This document shows positions 26,105-34,052 of a DNA stretch of 64,000 nucleotides, in pieces. The position numbers were made by a program, and so were the translations under genes. The number at the start of each line of letters is the position of its first letter. Position 1 is the first letter of the stretch. This stretch comes from PALSA-1180 sp964624625. Its GTDB lineage: Bacteria > Oederibacteriota > Muellerivitia > Muellerivitales > Muellerivitaceae. Location of the stretch: NCBI GenBank assembly GCA_964624625.1, contig CAZUXW010000001.1, positions 1 through 64,000 on the forward strand, given 5' to 3'. Below the pieces are notes generated by a model. It did no database searches. It was not told the DNA's origin and saw only the letters and a program-made list of their open reading frames with translations.

Positions 26105-26914
26105 TTAAACCGCGAGGATAAATAATCCGGTCTTTTCCGCCGCGGCTATGGTTTTTTCCAGGTCCAGGATAAAAACCTTCCCCGCCTCCAGGACCATTCC
26201 CCGCCCCTTCGACCTGGCAAGGCTTTTGACGGTGGCAGGGCCGACCGTGGGAATGTCAAAACGCCAGTCCTGATGGGGGCTGGAAGCCTTGGCCAGGATG
26301 ACGCCGGGTCCAGCCAATTTTCCCGCCCGAAGAACGGCCTGGTCCGTGCCTTCCATGGCTTCGATGGCCACGACGGCGTTCGCCTTGACTAAAACCGTCT
26401 GGCCCAGCCCCATCTTGGCCGAGCCCTTGGCCTGCCGAATTCCATAACGGGCGGACTTTTCGTCTTCCTTTCCCGGTTTCCTTCGGGTCAACAAGCCTTT
26501 CGGCGCCAGAAGATCCGCCATCAGGAACCGTCCGTCCATCACCTTTATCCCATTTTTTTCCAGCTCCCCCGCCAGTCCCTTCAAAAGACCCTCCCCGGAC
26601 CGGTCCTCCAGCGAAGCCCAAAGGGACAGGGCCTTGAAGTCCAGGCGAAGGCCCCTGAACAAGGAAGCGTGGGCCACCTTTCCGTGAAGCACAACCTTCC
26701 GAACGCCTTGGCCCTTGAAAAAAGTGAGGAGGGCGCCTATTTGGCCGACGGATAGCCATTGGATGGAATTACTCAGGGAATTTAAGGAAGGGGAGGCCGC
26801 GCCCTTGATGGCGGCGGTCGCCAGAAAGAACCCTTCCCGCTTGGCCAGGCGGGCGAAATGGATCGGCAGATTTCCGGATCCGGCGATCAACCCAATTTTA
26901 TCAGGAACGGCCAC
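26105..26914 (-). CDS. lpxI: UDP-2,3-diacylglucosamine pyrophosphatase LpxI
   Basis: A 269-residue protein of the LpxI (DUF1009) family, which hydrolyses UDP-2,3-diacylglucosamine to lipid X in lipid A synthesis. Conserved blocks: IGLIAGSGNLPIHFA at the N-terminus, GKVAHASLFRG, RRKPGKEDEKSARYGI, and DIPTVGPATVKSLARS near the end. LpxI replaces LpxH in many lineages. The start is a GTG at 26914 (VAVPDKIGLIAG) with GGAGG six bases upstream; a further in-frame ATG at 26950 lies beyond that ribosome site next to a repeat arm. It is the last gene of the lpx cluster on minus. Confidence 0.93.
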   Translation of the reverse strand: MAVPDKIGLIAGSGNLPIHFARLAKREGFFLATAAIKGAASPSLNSLSNSIQWLSVGQIGALLTFFKGQGVRKVVLHGKVAHASLFRGLRLDFKALSLWASLEDRSGEGLLKGLAGELEKNGIKVMDGRFLMADLLAPKGLLTRRKPGKEDEKSARYGIRQAKGSAKMGLGQTVLVKANAVVAIEAMEGTDQAVLRAGKLAGPGVILAKASSPHQDWRFDIPTVGPATVKSLARSKGRGMVLEAGKVFILDLEKTIAAAEKTGLFILAV

Positions 26915-26943
26915 AGACACCCTCCAAGAAAATAAAACATTCT

Positions 26944-27101
26944 TAGCCACAGATGAACACGGATGAACTCAAATAAAAAAACGACTAAAACCAAAATCCA
27001 GGTGAATCCCATCAACATCGGTCGGGTCTAAGACCCGCCTCCACAAAAACTATCCTTGATATTTTCCCCATCTGTGTTAATCCGTGTTCATCCGTGGCAA
27101 A
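26944..27101. repeat. inverted repeat, CACAGATGAACACGGATG type (family B)
   Basis: The left arm (26944-26970) reads TTAGCCACAGATGAACACGG then ATGAAC. The right arm (27070-27101), reverse-complemented, reads TTGCCACGGATGAACACGGA then TTAACACAGAT. The roughly 100-base centre has no coding potential that I can see. It separates lpxA from lpxI. A second copy lies at 36504-36599. Confidence 0.85.
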
Positions 27102-27132
27102 TTGGCTTTTTATTTCAGTGCGGTGTCCCGCC

Positions 27133-27918
27133 TCAACGGACAAGGCCGCGGGTCGCGTTTGTTAAAAAAAAGGACAAGTGCTTAATCTCCTCGGTTTGGG
27201 GAAAATCCGCGGCGAGAGACTGAAGGGCCTCTTTCAAGGTGAGGTTTTGCCGGAAGATCACCTTATGGGCTTTTTTGAGGAGTTCAATAACGTCCTTGGA
27301 AAAGCCGGCCCGTTCCAGGCCGATCTGGTTAACCCCGTGGATTTTCAGAGGCTCCTCCCCCGCGATCATGAAGGGCGCCACGTCCTGGACCACCCGGAAG
27401 CCACCGCCGATCATGGCGTATTTTCCGATCCTCACGAATTGATGGACCGGGGTACCTCCCCCGATGGTGGCGTAATCCTCGATAACCGCGTGGCCTCCCA
27501 GCATGACGCCATTGGCCAGCTTGCTGTGGTCCCCAATCACGCAATTGTGCCCCACATGGGCTTGGATCATGATCCAGTTGTCGTTGCCGATGATGGTTTT
27601 ACTTCCCTCCCCGGTGCCGGGATTCAGGGTGGCGTATTCACGGATGACGTTGTCGTCGCCGATCTCCAGGAAGGTTTCCTCGCCGTGATACTTCACGTCC
27701 TGGGGCTCGCTGCCGAGGACCGCTCCGGTGAAAATACGGTTGCGTTTTCCCAAACGGGTCTTGCCGGTGAGGACGCAATGGGCGCCGATGGAGGTGCCGT
27801 CGCCGATGACGACCCCCGACTCCACGATGGAATAGGGTCCCACCGAGACTTCCAGGCCGAGGCTGGCCTTCGGATCCACGATCGCCGTGGGATGGATTTT
27901 CAAGGATGAAACGGCCAT
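27133..27918 (-). CDS. lpxA: acyl-ACP--UDP-N-acetylglucosamine O-acyltransferase
   Basis: A 261-residue left-handed beta-helix acyltransferase that begins lipid A synthesis by acylating UDP-GlcNAc at O-3. Hexapeptide repeats run from residue 8 (IHPTAIVDPKASL) to about 185, and the catalytic histidine is H124 in AHVGHNCVIGD. The C-terminal alpha-helical part (about 190-261) is normal. The start is the ATG at 27918, one base after the lpxC/fabZ stop; longer in-frame starts would run into that gene. Order lpxD, lpxC/fabZ, lpxA, lpxI. Confidence 0.97.
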   Translation of the reverse strand: MAVSSLKIHPTAIVDPKASLGLEVSVGPYSIVESGVVIGDGTSIGAHCVLTGKTRLGKRNRIFTGAVLGSEPQDVKYHGEETFLEIGDDNVIREYATLNPGTGEGSKTIIGNDNWIMIQAHVGHNCVIGDHSKLANGVMLGGHAVIEDYATIGGGTPVHQFVRIGKYAMIGGGFRVVQDVAPFMIAGEEPLKIHGVNQIGLERAGFSKDVIELLKKAHKVIFRQNLTLKEALQSLAADFPQTEEIKHLSFFLTNATRGLVR

Positions 27919-27919
27919 G

Positions 27920-29254
27920 TTACTTTTCCTTTTTTTCCATGTCCTGGTCCATGATGGCGCAGGTAATTTCGGCCTCCACCGCCACTTGCCCGTCCACGAG
28001 GGCCTTGCCGCTGATTTTACCGATCTTAGCCCGGACAAAGATCACGTCGATCTCAAAACGAATCTGGTCGCCGGGAACGATCGGCTTGCGGAACCTAGCG
28101 TTATCCACACCGGCCAAATAAAGAATCTTTCCCTTGTTGCTGGGATCGCATAAAAAAGCCACGCCGCCCACCTGGGCCATCGCCTCGATGACCAGGACCC
28201 CCGGCATAATGGGATGCCCGGGGAAATGCCCTTGGAAGAATGGCTCGTTGACCGTCACGTTCTTCAGGCCGACCACCCTCTTGTTCGGCTCCAATTCCAG
28301 GATCCGGTCGACCAAAAGGAAGGGATAACGGTGCGGGAGGATCTTTTGAATTTCCGTGATATCCATCATTCTTTCACCTCGAGTGTTGGCGGTGGAGGTT
28401 CCGTTCCCACCGCCTAATTTGTTCAAGAGCGCCTTCGCCAATTCCACGTGAGTCTTGTGACCGGCTTTTTTGACCGTCACCTTCGCCCAGAGGGGCCGGT
28501 TTAATAAGGTTAAATCGCCCAGCAAGTCCAGGGTCTTGTGCCTGACAATCTCATCCTCGTAGCGGAAGGGGCCGTTCACGACACCCTTTTTCCCGATGAC
28601 CACGGCGCAGCTAAAATCCCCGCCCTTGATGAGTCCCTGGCGCCGCAACTGCTCAATCTCATCCTCAAAACAAAAGGTCCGGGCCGGGGCCAATTCCGCG
28701 GCAAAGCTGCCTTCTTTCAATTCAAAGGTCCGGCGTTGGTTTTCCAAGCCTTCATAGGGGAATGAGGTCGTCACATCCAGGAACAGGCCCTCCGCCGGCT
28801 CCACCTTCAGGGAAATATCCCCGAACTTCAACTCAAAGGTCTCGGTCACGCGCAAAGGGGAGATGGGGGCTGCCTGGTCCACCTTCCCTGATTTTTGAAA
28901 AAGGTCGCAAAAAGGGACGGCGCTCCCGTCCAGGATCGGCATCTCCTCCGAATCCATTTCGACTTTTAAGTTGTCGATTCCCAGCCCCTGGACCGTCGCC
29001 AAGAAATGCTCCACCGTATGGATGCTGGCTTTTTTCTCCCCCGTGAGGGTGGTTCCCCTGGCCGTACTGGTCACCGAAAAGGGCGAGAGGGGAATTTCCG
29101 CGGCTAAATCGCTTCGGAAAAAATGAATCCCGGAACCGGCCGGCAGGGGCGAAACCTGGACCCGGCACCTCTTGCCCGTATGCAGTCCCACGCCCTCGAA
29201 GGCGAAGGGGGTTTGGATGGTCCTTTGCTGCCGGAACTTTTGCTCATTTTTCAT
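27920..29254 (-). CDS. lpxC/fabZ: bifunctional LpxC deacetylase / FabZ dehydratase fusion
   Basis: A 444-residue two-domain protein. Residues 1-285 are LpxC, the zinc deacetylase that commits UDP-3-acyl-GlcNAc to lipid A: zinc ligands H79 (SIHTVEH), H239 and D243 (VRHKTLDLLGD), and the catalytic His in KAGHKTHVEL. Residues 297-444 are FabZ, the 3-hydroxyacyl-ACP dehydratase: LPHRYPFLLVDRI, then QGHFPGHPIMPGVLVIEAMA with active H343 and E357. The fusion links the two enzymes that compete for 3-hydroxyacyl-ACP. It is known from Bacteroidota and several candidate phyla. It overlaps lpxD by 11 bases. Confidence 0.97.
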   Translation of the reverse strand: MKNEQKFRQQRTIQTPFAFEGVGLHTGKRCRVQVSPLPAGSGIHFFRSDLAAEIPLSPFSVTSTARGTTLTGEKKASIHTVEHFLATVQGLGIDNLKVEMDSEEMPILDGSAVPFCDLFQKSGKVDQAAPISPLRVTETFELKFGDISLKVEPAEGLFLDVTTSFPYEGLENQRRTFELKEGSFAAELAPARTFCFEDEIEQLRRQGLIKGGDFSCAVVIGKKGVVNGPFRYEDEIVRHKTLDLLGDLTLLNRPLWAKVTVKKAGHKTHVELAKALLNKLGGGNGTSTANTRGERMMDITEIQKILPHRYPFLLVDRILELEPNKRVVGLKNVTVNEPFFQGHFPGHPIMPGVLVIEAMAQVGGVAFLCDPSNKGKILYLAGVDNARFRKPIVPGDQIRFEIDVIFVRAKIGKISGKALVDGQVAVEAEITCAIMDQDMEKKEK

Positions 29255-30287
29255 CTTTTTTCGCAGTCTTTAATTCGTCCAGGGCTTTTTCAAGCCCACG
29301 AATCCGCTTGATCAATTCCGGTAATTGCCGGTAGGCCGCGACATTTTTCATTTCCACGGCCATCTCGGAGGAGGGGGATCCCCAGTAAACGCCCTTTTCC
29401 AGGATGTCCTCCATCACCCCGGTCCTGGTGGCCAAGGTCACCCGGTCGCCGATTTTCAAGTGGCCCGCGATCCCGACCTGGCCTCCCATGACCACATGGC
29501 TTCCCACCTGGGTGGATCCGGACACTCCCGTAAGGGCCGCCATGACCGTATGGCTACCGATGACGACGTTGTGCCCGACCTGGATGAGATTGTCGAGCTT
29601 GCTTCCCTTGCCGATCCTCGTGGTTCCCAAGACCGCCCGGTCCACGCAAACATTGGCGCCCAGTTCCACGTCATCCTCGATCACCACGTTCCCCACTTGG
29701 GGTATTTTGACGTATTTTCCGCCGTCCGGGGCGAATCCGAAACCGTCCGACCCCACCACCACTCCCGGCTGCAGGATCACCCGGTTTCCCACCAGGCAAT
29801 TTTCCCTGACTGTCACGTTGGGATAGAAAAGGCAGTCTTCCCCCACGACGGTTTTTTCCCCGATATAAACCCCGGGATAAAGAACCGAACGAGGACCCAC
29901 TTCCGCCCCCGCGGAAACCGTCGCCCCGGAAAAAATAGTCGCCATCGGGTGGACCTTGGCCTTCGGGTCCACGAAGGAACCGGATTGGATTCCCCGGGAG
30001 GGGGGTTTCGCGGGATGGAAAAGGGCGATCAACAACGCCAGTGCGGCGTAGGGGTTGGGGACCAAAAGAAAAGGTTTGGCGACTCCCGGAATAACCCTGT
30101 CGCACAGCAGCGCCGCCGCCCTGGTGGCGGAGGCCAACTTGGCGTAGCGGGGATTCGTGACGAAGGTCAAATCCCCTTCCCCGGCGGCCTCCAGGGGCGC
30201 CACGCCCGTCACCAGGAGGGCGCCGTCCCCCTGGACGGTTCCCCCGATTTCCTTCGCCAACCGCTCCAACGAGAAAGAGTTATCCAT
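29244..30287 (-). CDS. lpxD: UDP-3-O-(3-hydroxyacyl)glucosamine N-acyltransferase
   Basis: A 347-residue enzyme that adds the second acyl chain in lipid A synthesis. The N-terminal uridine-binding domain (1-100) is followed by hexapeptide repeats forming a left-handed beta helix (about 105-295) and a C-terminal helix. The catalytic histidine is in LIQVGHNVVIGSHTVM. QVGNVVIEDDVELGANVCVD is also typical of LpxD. Length is normal. It lies 24 bases after skp and overlaps lpxC by 11 bases. Confidence 0.97.
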   Translation of the reverse strand: MDNSFSLERLAKEIGGTVQGDGALLVTGVAPLEAAGEGDLTFVTNPRYAKLASATRAAALLCDRVIPGVAKPFLLVPNPYAALALLIALFHPAKPPSRGIQSGSFVDPKAKVHPMATIFSGATVSAGAEVGPRSVLYPGVYIGEKTVVGEDCLFYPNVTVRENCLVGNRVILQPGVVVGSDGFGFAPDGGKYVKIPQVGNVVIEDDVELGANVCVDRAVLGTTRIGKGSKLDNLIQVGHNVVIGSHTVMAALTGVSGSTQVGSHVVMGGQVGIAGHLKIGDRVTLATRTGVMEDILEKGVYWGSPSSEMAVEMKNVAAYRQLPELIKRIRGLEKALDELKTAKKDEK

Positions 30288-30311
30288 GGCAACCGCTTTT
30301 CCGCACCGCCG

Positions 30312-30845
30312 TTATTTCTTCTTAGAGTCGGAATCATCCTTGGTATCAACGTCCATTTTCTTGAAGCTTTTTAAAATGTCAGCCGTTAAGTCCAAGCCGC
30401 CGTTGATGTAAACGACCTTGTCCGCGTCCAGCACCAGGTCCGCGCCTTTGTCCTTGGCGACATCGGCGACGATCACCTTGATCTCGTCCAAAAGGGTTTG
30501 GGTCATTTCGCTCTCTTTGGAAGCCAGGTAGGTCCTCGCTTGGCTTTCCGCCAGGTCCAGGTCGTGGGCTTTCTGCTTCAGCTCCGCCTCTTTCTGCTTT
30601 TTCTGCTTCGCCGAGAGGACCGAACCCGAGTTCTTGATCTCGCCTTGGAGCTCCTGCAGGTCCTGGGCGGACTCTTGGAGGTCCTTTTGTTTTTTCTCAG
30701 CCATGTCCTTGAACTTTTTCTGGGCCTTGTCGTACCCAGGATATTCCTTGAAAAGCTTCTGGAGGTCGACCGTGGCGATCTTAAAGTCCTTGGCCGAGGC
30801 CAGCGAGGCGATTAAAAAGCAGCACAACAAAGTGATAAAGCGCAT
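30312..30845 (-). CDS. skp: periplasmic chaperone Skp/OmpH family
   Basis: A 177-residue exported protein that escorts unfolded outer-membrane proteins to the BAM complex. The signal peptide is MRFITLLCCFLIASLASA (1-18). The mature protein is mostly a Lys/Glu/Gln-rich coiled coil (about 40-125), with the conserved KIATVDLQKLFKEYPGY at its start and DLVLDADKVVYINGGLDLT near its end. The start is the ATG at 30845; a longer frame to 30935 would place residues before an obvious signal peptide. First gene of the skp-lpxD-lpxC/fabZ-lpxA-lpxI cluster. Confidence 0.93.
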   Translation of the reverse strand: MRFITLLCCFLIASLASAKDFKIATVDLQKLFKEYPGYDKAQKKFKDMAEKKQKDLQESAQDLQELQGEIKNSGSVLSAKQKKQKEAELKQKAHDLDLAESQARTYLASKESEMTQTLLDEIKVIVADVAKDKGADLVLDADKVVYINGGLDLTADILKSFKKMDVDTKDDSDSKKK

Positions 30846-31087
30846 AACAGCTCCTTGATGAAGCCGCCTGGAAAAACCAGCGGCAGAGTTTGACCAGGCC
30901 CCGCCCCATCTGCACCGGGTCATGCTGAACCTCATGGCGGATTCCGGCGCACAGGCCCCATTTCCAACCCCCTGGAGGGCTGGCAGGTTAAGGCAAAGCC
31001 GGACGAAAGCGAAATTTTACACGAATAACCCCAAGAGGACAACGTAAGGTTTAGGGGCAAGGCGGGAATGGGGCTATTTCCCCGCCC

Positions 31088-31468
31088 CTAACCGCTGAAA
31101 GGCCTGAGAAATTTTTCCAGGACCTCATGAAAATGGGGGTGCATCCCGTTGAACCTTAGGCCGTACTCATACCGCCCTTGGTTGGGAAAATTTTGGTAGT
31201 TGGCCCTTACCACCTCCGCTTCCCCCCGAAGCGTTTCCTTGACCTCCACCAGGGGAAACTCCACCTCAATGACGGATTTGATATCCAGGAAATTTTTGGT
31301 GGAGAGGAGAAACCCGGTCCGGCTGATGTTGGAAATCGTGTTGTTGCCGTTGTGGAGCTCGGGTTCCGGTTTTTCCCCCACCGGGGACTTGACCAGGCGG
31401 AACCTGGCGTGGATCAGCACGGGAACCCGCCTGGCGATTCGGTTGTCCGGAGGCGGGGATCCGGCCAT
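31088..31468 (-). CDS. PilZ domain protein
   Basis: A 126-residue cytoplasmic single-domain PilZ protein, a cyclic di-GMP receptor. Both ligand motifs are intact: RxxxR as RIARR near residue 10, and NxSxxG as NISRTG near residue 48. No output domain is attached, so it probably acts by binding a partner. A second PilZ gene is one base upstream in the same direction, suggesting a co-translated pair. Confidence 0.87.
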   Translation of the reverse strand: MAGSPPPDNRIARRVPVLIHARFRLVKSPVGEKPEPELHNGNNTISNISRTGFLLSTKNFLDIKSVIEVEFPLVEVKETLRGEAEVVRANYQNFPNQGRYEYGLRFNGMHPHFHEVLEKFLRPFSG

Positions 31469-31469
31469 G

Positions 31470-31835
31470 TTATTCCCCCGCCTGAAAATATTCCTGAATC
31501 TTCCTCAAATCACTCTCAAACACGGGGATGAATTGGATCCCCGAATTGTACTCTTCAGGTTTTTGGCCCGGCACGGCCCGGCACCAAATGACCTTGGCCA
31601 CGGTCCTCACGGGCCCCCTGCCGGGAAGGTCCGCCTCAAACTCCAGGACATCACCGGCGGACAAGGGCTTTTCCGACACCACCTGAATCCCTCCCAGGCT
31701 CAAATCCTGGATTTCCGCCTTAAAACCCAAACGGGAATCCTGAACATCCTTTTCAAGGCTGTCGATTTGAAAAACCTTATAGGCGATGGGTATCGAAAGG
31801 ATAACGCGGTTATTTTTTCGTTGTTCTAGTTTCAA
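31470..31835 (-). CDS. PilZ domain protein
   Basis: A 121-residue single-domain PilZ protein with RxxxR as RKNNR near residue 6 and DxSxxG as DLSLGG near residue 52, so cyclic di-GMP binding is expected. It starts at a TTG (31835) with GGAAG upstream; no ATG is available before the RxxxR motif. It is separated by one base from the next PilZ gene, to which it is related but not nearly identical. Cell-surface motility or adhesion control is the usual role in this family. Confidence 0.84.
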   Translation of the reverse strand: MKLEQRKNNRVILSIPIAYKVFQIDSLEKDVQDSRLGFKAEIQDLSLGGIQVVSEKPLSAGDVLEFEADLPGRGPVRTVAKVIWCRAVPGQKPEEYNSGIQFIPVFESDLRKIQEYFQAGE

Positions 31836-31937
31836 GGGAGCAACTTCCGGAAGATCGTTGAAATGCCGTGGATATTATGGCACGAAGGGAAAGATCCCAC
31901 AGCGGAAAACGATCGAGTGGAAACGGGCGATAAACTC

Positions 31938-32975
31938 TTATAAAAAGAGTAAAACCACCGTCACGACGGCGGTGGCGCCGACGGCCAAAATCTTAACCGC
32001 GCTGGAAGGTTTCTTTTTCTGCTGGTCGACATTGCTGATTTTCATGGCGTCAAAGGGGCGTCCGTAGCTCCAGAATTCCTCCTCTTGGATCTGCGGCTTT
32101 TCCTGGGTGACGGTACCGGCGGGAGCGGCTGCGACCACTGGCGCGGTTTGACCTGTCGCCATTCCGGCGAAAGGCATGAAGTTGAGTCGGCCCAAGTTCG
32201 CGTTATAGGCGCCGTCATAGATGGTTTTCATGATCTGCTGGGCGTCCACCATCCGGAAGTCGTTGCTGGGAATGACCAAGGGTTTGGCCGAATAGTTCAC
32301 GAAGTTGTAATGGATGTTATTGTAAATCTTGTTCGAGGAAATGTTCGCGGCCCCGAAATCCTTTAAGCAGACCCCGTAATTGTTTCCATATATCTCGTTG
32401 TTCGTGATCACAGGGCTCGCCGTGTCCGACAACACCAGGACGCCGATGCCGTTGGCCGTGATCCGGTTGTTGATGATTTGCGGCTGCGAATTCAAGGCGA
32501 TTTCCAATCCCGTCTTGGCGCCGTAAATACTGCATTGGGTAATGGTCGGGGAGGATCCGTTGCAAACGATCCGTCCGCCCTTCACCATGCAGCCTTGCAG
32601 GACCGAATTCATGGCGTCGCTGTTGTAAAAGTAGATCGCTCCCCAAAGAGAACCAGTCACGGCAGGCCCAAACATGATGGGCGCGGCGGAGGAACCAACC
32701 GCTTTGAGGCCGCCCGCGATCACCAGGTTGGGTCCCGAACCCACCTTACCGGTGGTCGGCACCACGAAACGGACCTCGACCCCGGGATCGATCGTCAAAA
32801 CCGCTCCCTTGGCGACGGTGATGTCGTTTTGCAAGACATAGGGGCTGTTATCCTTGGTCCAATTGGTGGAGACGGTGATCGAGTCCTTTAAATAAGTGGG
32901 TCCAACCGCTTGGGCGGATTCGATATTCAAGATCAAAAGAAGCAGGCCTGCCAAGATGGACGAGAAATATTTCAT
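31938..32975 (-). CDS. exported right-handed beta-helix protein with C-terminal membrane helix
   Basis: A 345-residue protein. Signal peptide 1-23 (ends ESAQA/VGP). Residues about 45-230 carry repeats typical of right-handed parallel beta helices (NosD/DUF1565 type): LQGCMVKGGRIV, ITQCSIYGAKTGLEIA, IINNRITANGIGVLVL, ITNNEIYGNNYGVCL, ISSNKIYNNIHYN. An Ala/Pro/Gln linker follows and the last 20 residues form a hydrophobic helix at the very end. The fold is supported; the substrate or partner is not known. No catalytic residues of a known lyase or carbohydrate enzyme stand out. It stands alone between PilZ genes and the DUF486 gene. Confidence 0.8.
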   Translation of the reverse strand: MKYFSSILAGLLLLILNIESAQAVGPTYLKDSITVSTNWTKDNSPYVLQNDITVAKGAVLTIDPGVEVRFVVPTTGKVGSGPNLVIAGGLKAVGSSAAPIMFGPAVTGSLWGAIYFYNSDAMNSVLQGCMVKGGRIVCNGSSPTITQCSIYGAKTGLEIALNSQPQIINNRITANGIGVLVLSDTASPVITNNEIYGNNYGVCLKDFGAANISSNKIYNNIHYNFVNYSAKPLVIPSNDFRMVDAQQIMKTIYDGAYNANLGRLNFMPFAGMATGQTAPVVAAAPAGTVTQEKPQIQEEEFWSYGRPFDAMKISNVDQQKKKPSSAVKILAVGATAVVTVVLLFL

Positions 32976-33142
32976 TGAGGATGCCCTCTTTTACTCAGGT
33001 TGGAAAAGCGTGGTTCAGTTTAACAAAAGCCCTATGCTTTGCAAAGTTTAAATGTCCCTCAACCCACCACGATGATGGTTTCATCCCGTTGCGGATCATG
33101 AAGCCCTAACGGCTTGACCGCGGGTTTCTTGAACTCGTAACC

Positions 33143-33167
33143 GGTTTAACGCTTGAACCGTTAAACC
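33143..33167 (-). terminator. perfect 9-bp stem hairpin downstream of DUF486 gene
   Basis: GGTTTAACG (33143-33151) and CGTTAAACC (33159-33167) are perfectly complementary with a seven-base loop. It lies about 40 bases after the DUF486 stop. There is no strong U-tract, so it may be a Rho-assisted terminator or an RNA-stabilising hairpin. Confidence 0.4.
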
Positions 33168-33208
33168 TTGAGAAACTTACCTGCCAATCCCGGCCGGCCC
33201 GCCAATAG

Positions 33209-33538
33209 TCACCATTTTTTAAACACAAAAAAAACGGCTCCAATCATAAATCCAAACCCCACCAGGTAGTTCCATTTCAAGTCTTCTTTGAGATATAGGA
33301 TCGAAAAGGCGCAAAAAACCAAAAGCGTGATGACTTCTTGGATCGTCTTGAGTTGGGCCGTGGAAAATTGGTAGCTCCCGATCCGGTTGGCCGGAACTTG
33401 AAGGCAATACTCAAAAAAAGCGATGAGCCAGCTGGCTAGAATGGCGATCCACAAGGGAGAACTTCGGTACTTGAGGTGCCCGTACCAGGCGAAAGTCATG
33501 AAGATATTGGAGAGAATTAGCAGGACAATGGTTTTCAA
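33209..33538 (-). CDS. DUF486 / small DMT-family membrane protein
   Basis: A 109-residue protein with four membrane helices: KTIVLLILSNIFMTFAWYGH, WIAILASWLIAFFEYCLQ, VITLLVFCAFSILYL and GFGFMIGAVFFVF. The opening helix and the VPANRIG motif fit the DUF486 (DMT superfamily) family, whose function is unknown but presumed transport. The start is assigned to a TTG at 33538 (LKTIVLLI), because homologues begin at that point. A longer frame reaching 33661 would overlap the tmRNA gene and is rejected. It is directly downstream of tmRNA. Confidence 0.82.
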   Translation of the reverse strand: MKTIVLLILSNIFMTFAWYGHLKYRSSPLWIAILASWLIAFFEYCLQVPANRIGSYQFSTAQLKTIQEVITLLVFCAFSILYLKEDLKWNYLVGFGFMIGAVFFVFKKW

Positions 33539-33619
33539 GGATGGTTGAATCCCTTTGAAAATCCCTAAAAGCTGCCCTGGACGCAAAAGCGCCGCAAAAC
33601 AGCTCCGAAGGTCGAAGGA

Positions 33620-33963
33620 TGGTGGAGGTGGTGGGAATCGAACCCACGTCCTGAAAAACATCCGTAATGGGTACTACGTGCGTAGCTCAAGAATGAGTCT
33701 CGCCCCCCGCTCGCTCTCGAGCAGCCGGCGGTGAGCCAGTCCCTTTGGTTCTCGTCCGGCCATCGGTGGAACAACCCTGATCCAGACCAGCCTACTGCTT
33801 ACGTCCTGTTCCCTTAATAGGCATCAGAGACAAGACGCTAACCGCTTTAAGCGGCCAGAGCTAACTGTTTGTCGGCAGTTAAACCGTTGCCATGTTTGAC
33901 GAGCTATGGCGTCCTCGACACGCACCCAAAAGTTCAGCTTCCCAGTCGAAACCGGTCACCCCC
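33620..33963 (-). ncRNA. ssrA: transfer-messenger RNA (tmRNA)
   Basis: A one-piece tmRNA of about 344 bases that rescues stalled ribosomes. The 5' end reads GGGGGTGACCGGTTTCGACT (the usual GG..GACCGGTTTCGAC start). The 3' end is the tRNA-like T arm GGTTCGATTCCCACC with encoded CCA. The 7-bp acceptor stem pairs (GGGGGUG with CACCUCC, including one G-U pair). The resume frame at 33847-33876 encodes the degradation tag ADKQLALAA followed by TAA. The partner gene smpB is not in the window. A repeat-derived promoter may drive it. Confidence 0.97.
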
Positions 33964-33970
33964 ACATCAA

Positions 33971-34000
33971 AATTTAACCACCAAGACACCAAGGCACCAA
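33971..34000 (-). promoter_or_regulatory. candidate ssrA promoter overlapping a truncated family A repeat
   Basis: On the minus strand TAAATT (33971-33976) lies 8-13 bases before the tmRNA 5' end. TTGGTG (33995-34000) sits 18 bases further upstream as a weak -35 box. The upstream box is inside ACCAAG-type repeat sequence (CACCAAGACACCAAGGCACC, 33979-33999), so a half copy of family A may have provided part of the promoter. Confidence 0.35.
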
Positions 34001-34002
34001 GA
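33974..34002. repeat. truncated half copy of family A repeat
   Basis: The plus strand shows ACCACCAAGACACCAAGGCA then CCAAG, three ACCAAG units spaced eight bases apart, matching the left arm of the element at 25979-26083. No matching right arm is found in the following 80 bases. It lies between the tmRNA gene and the ferredoxin gene. Confidence 0.7.
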
Positions 34003-34052
34003 AGGTCAAAACCGCCTTTGGCGACAAAGATTGTCTGGATGGGAGCCTTATC

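Noticed and set aside
33539..33661. N-terminal extension of the DUF486 protein
   Set aside because: It would run through the 3' end of the tmRNA gene and adds Pro-rich sequence absent from the family; the TTG at 33538 matches the family start.
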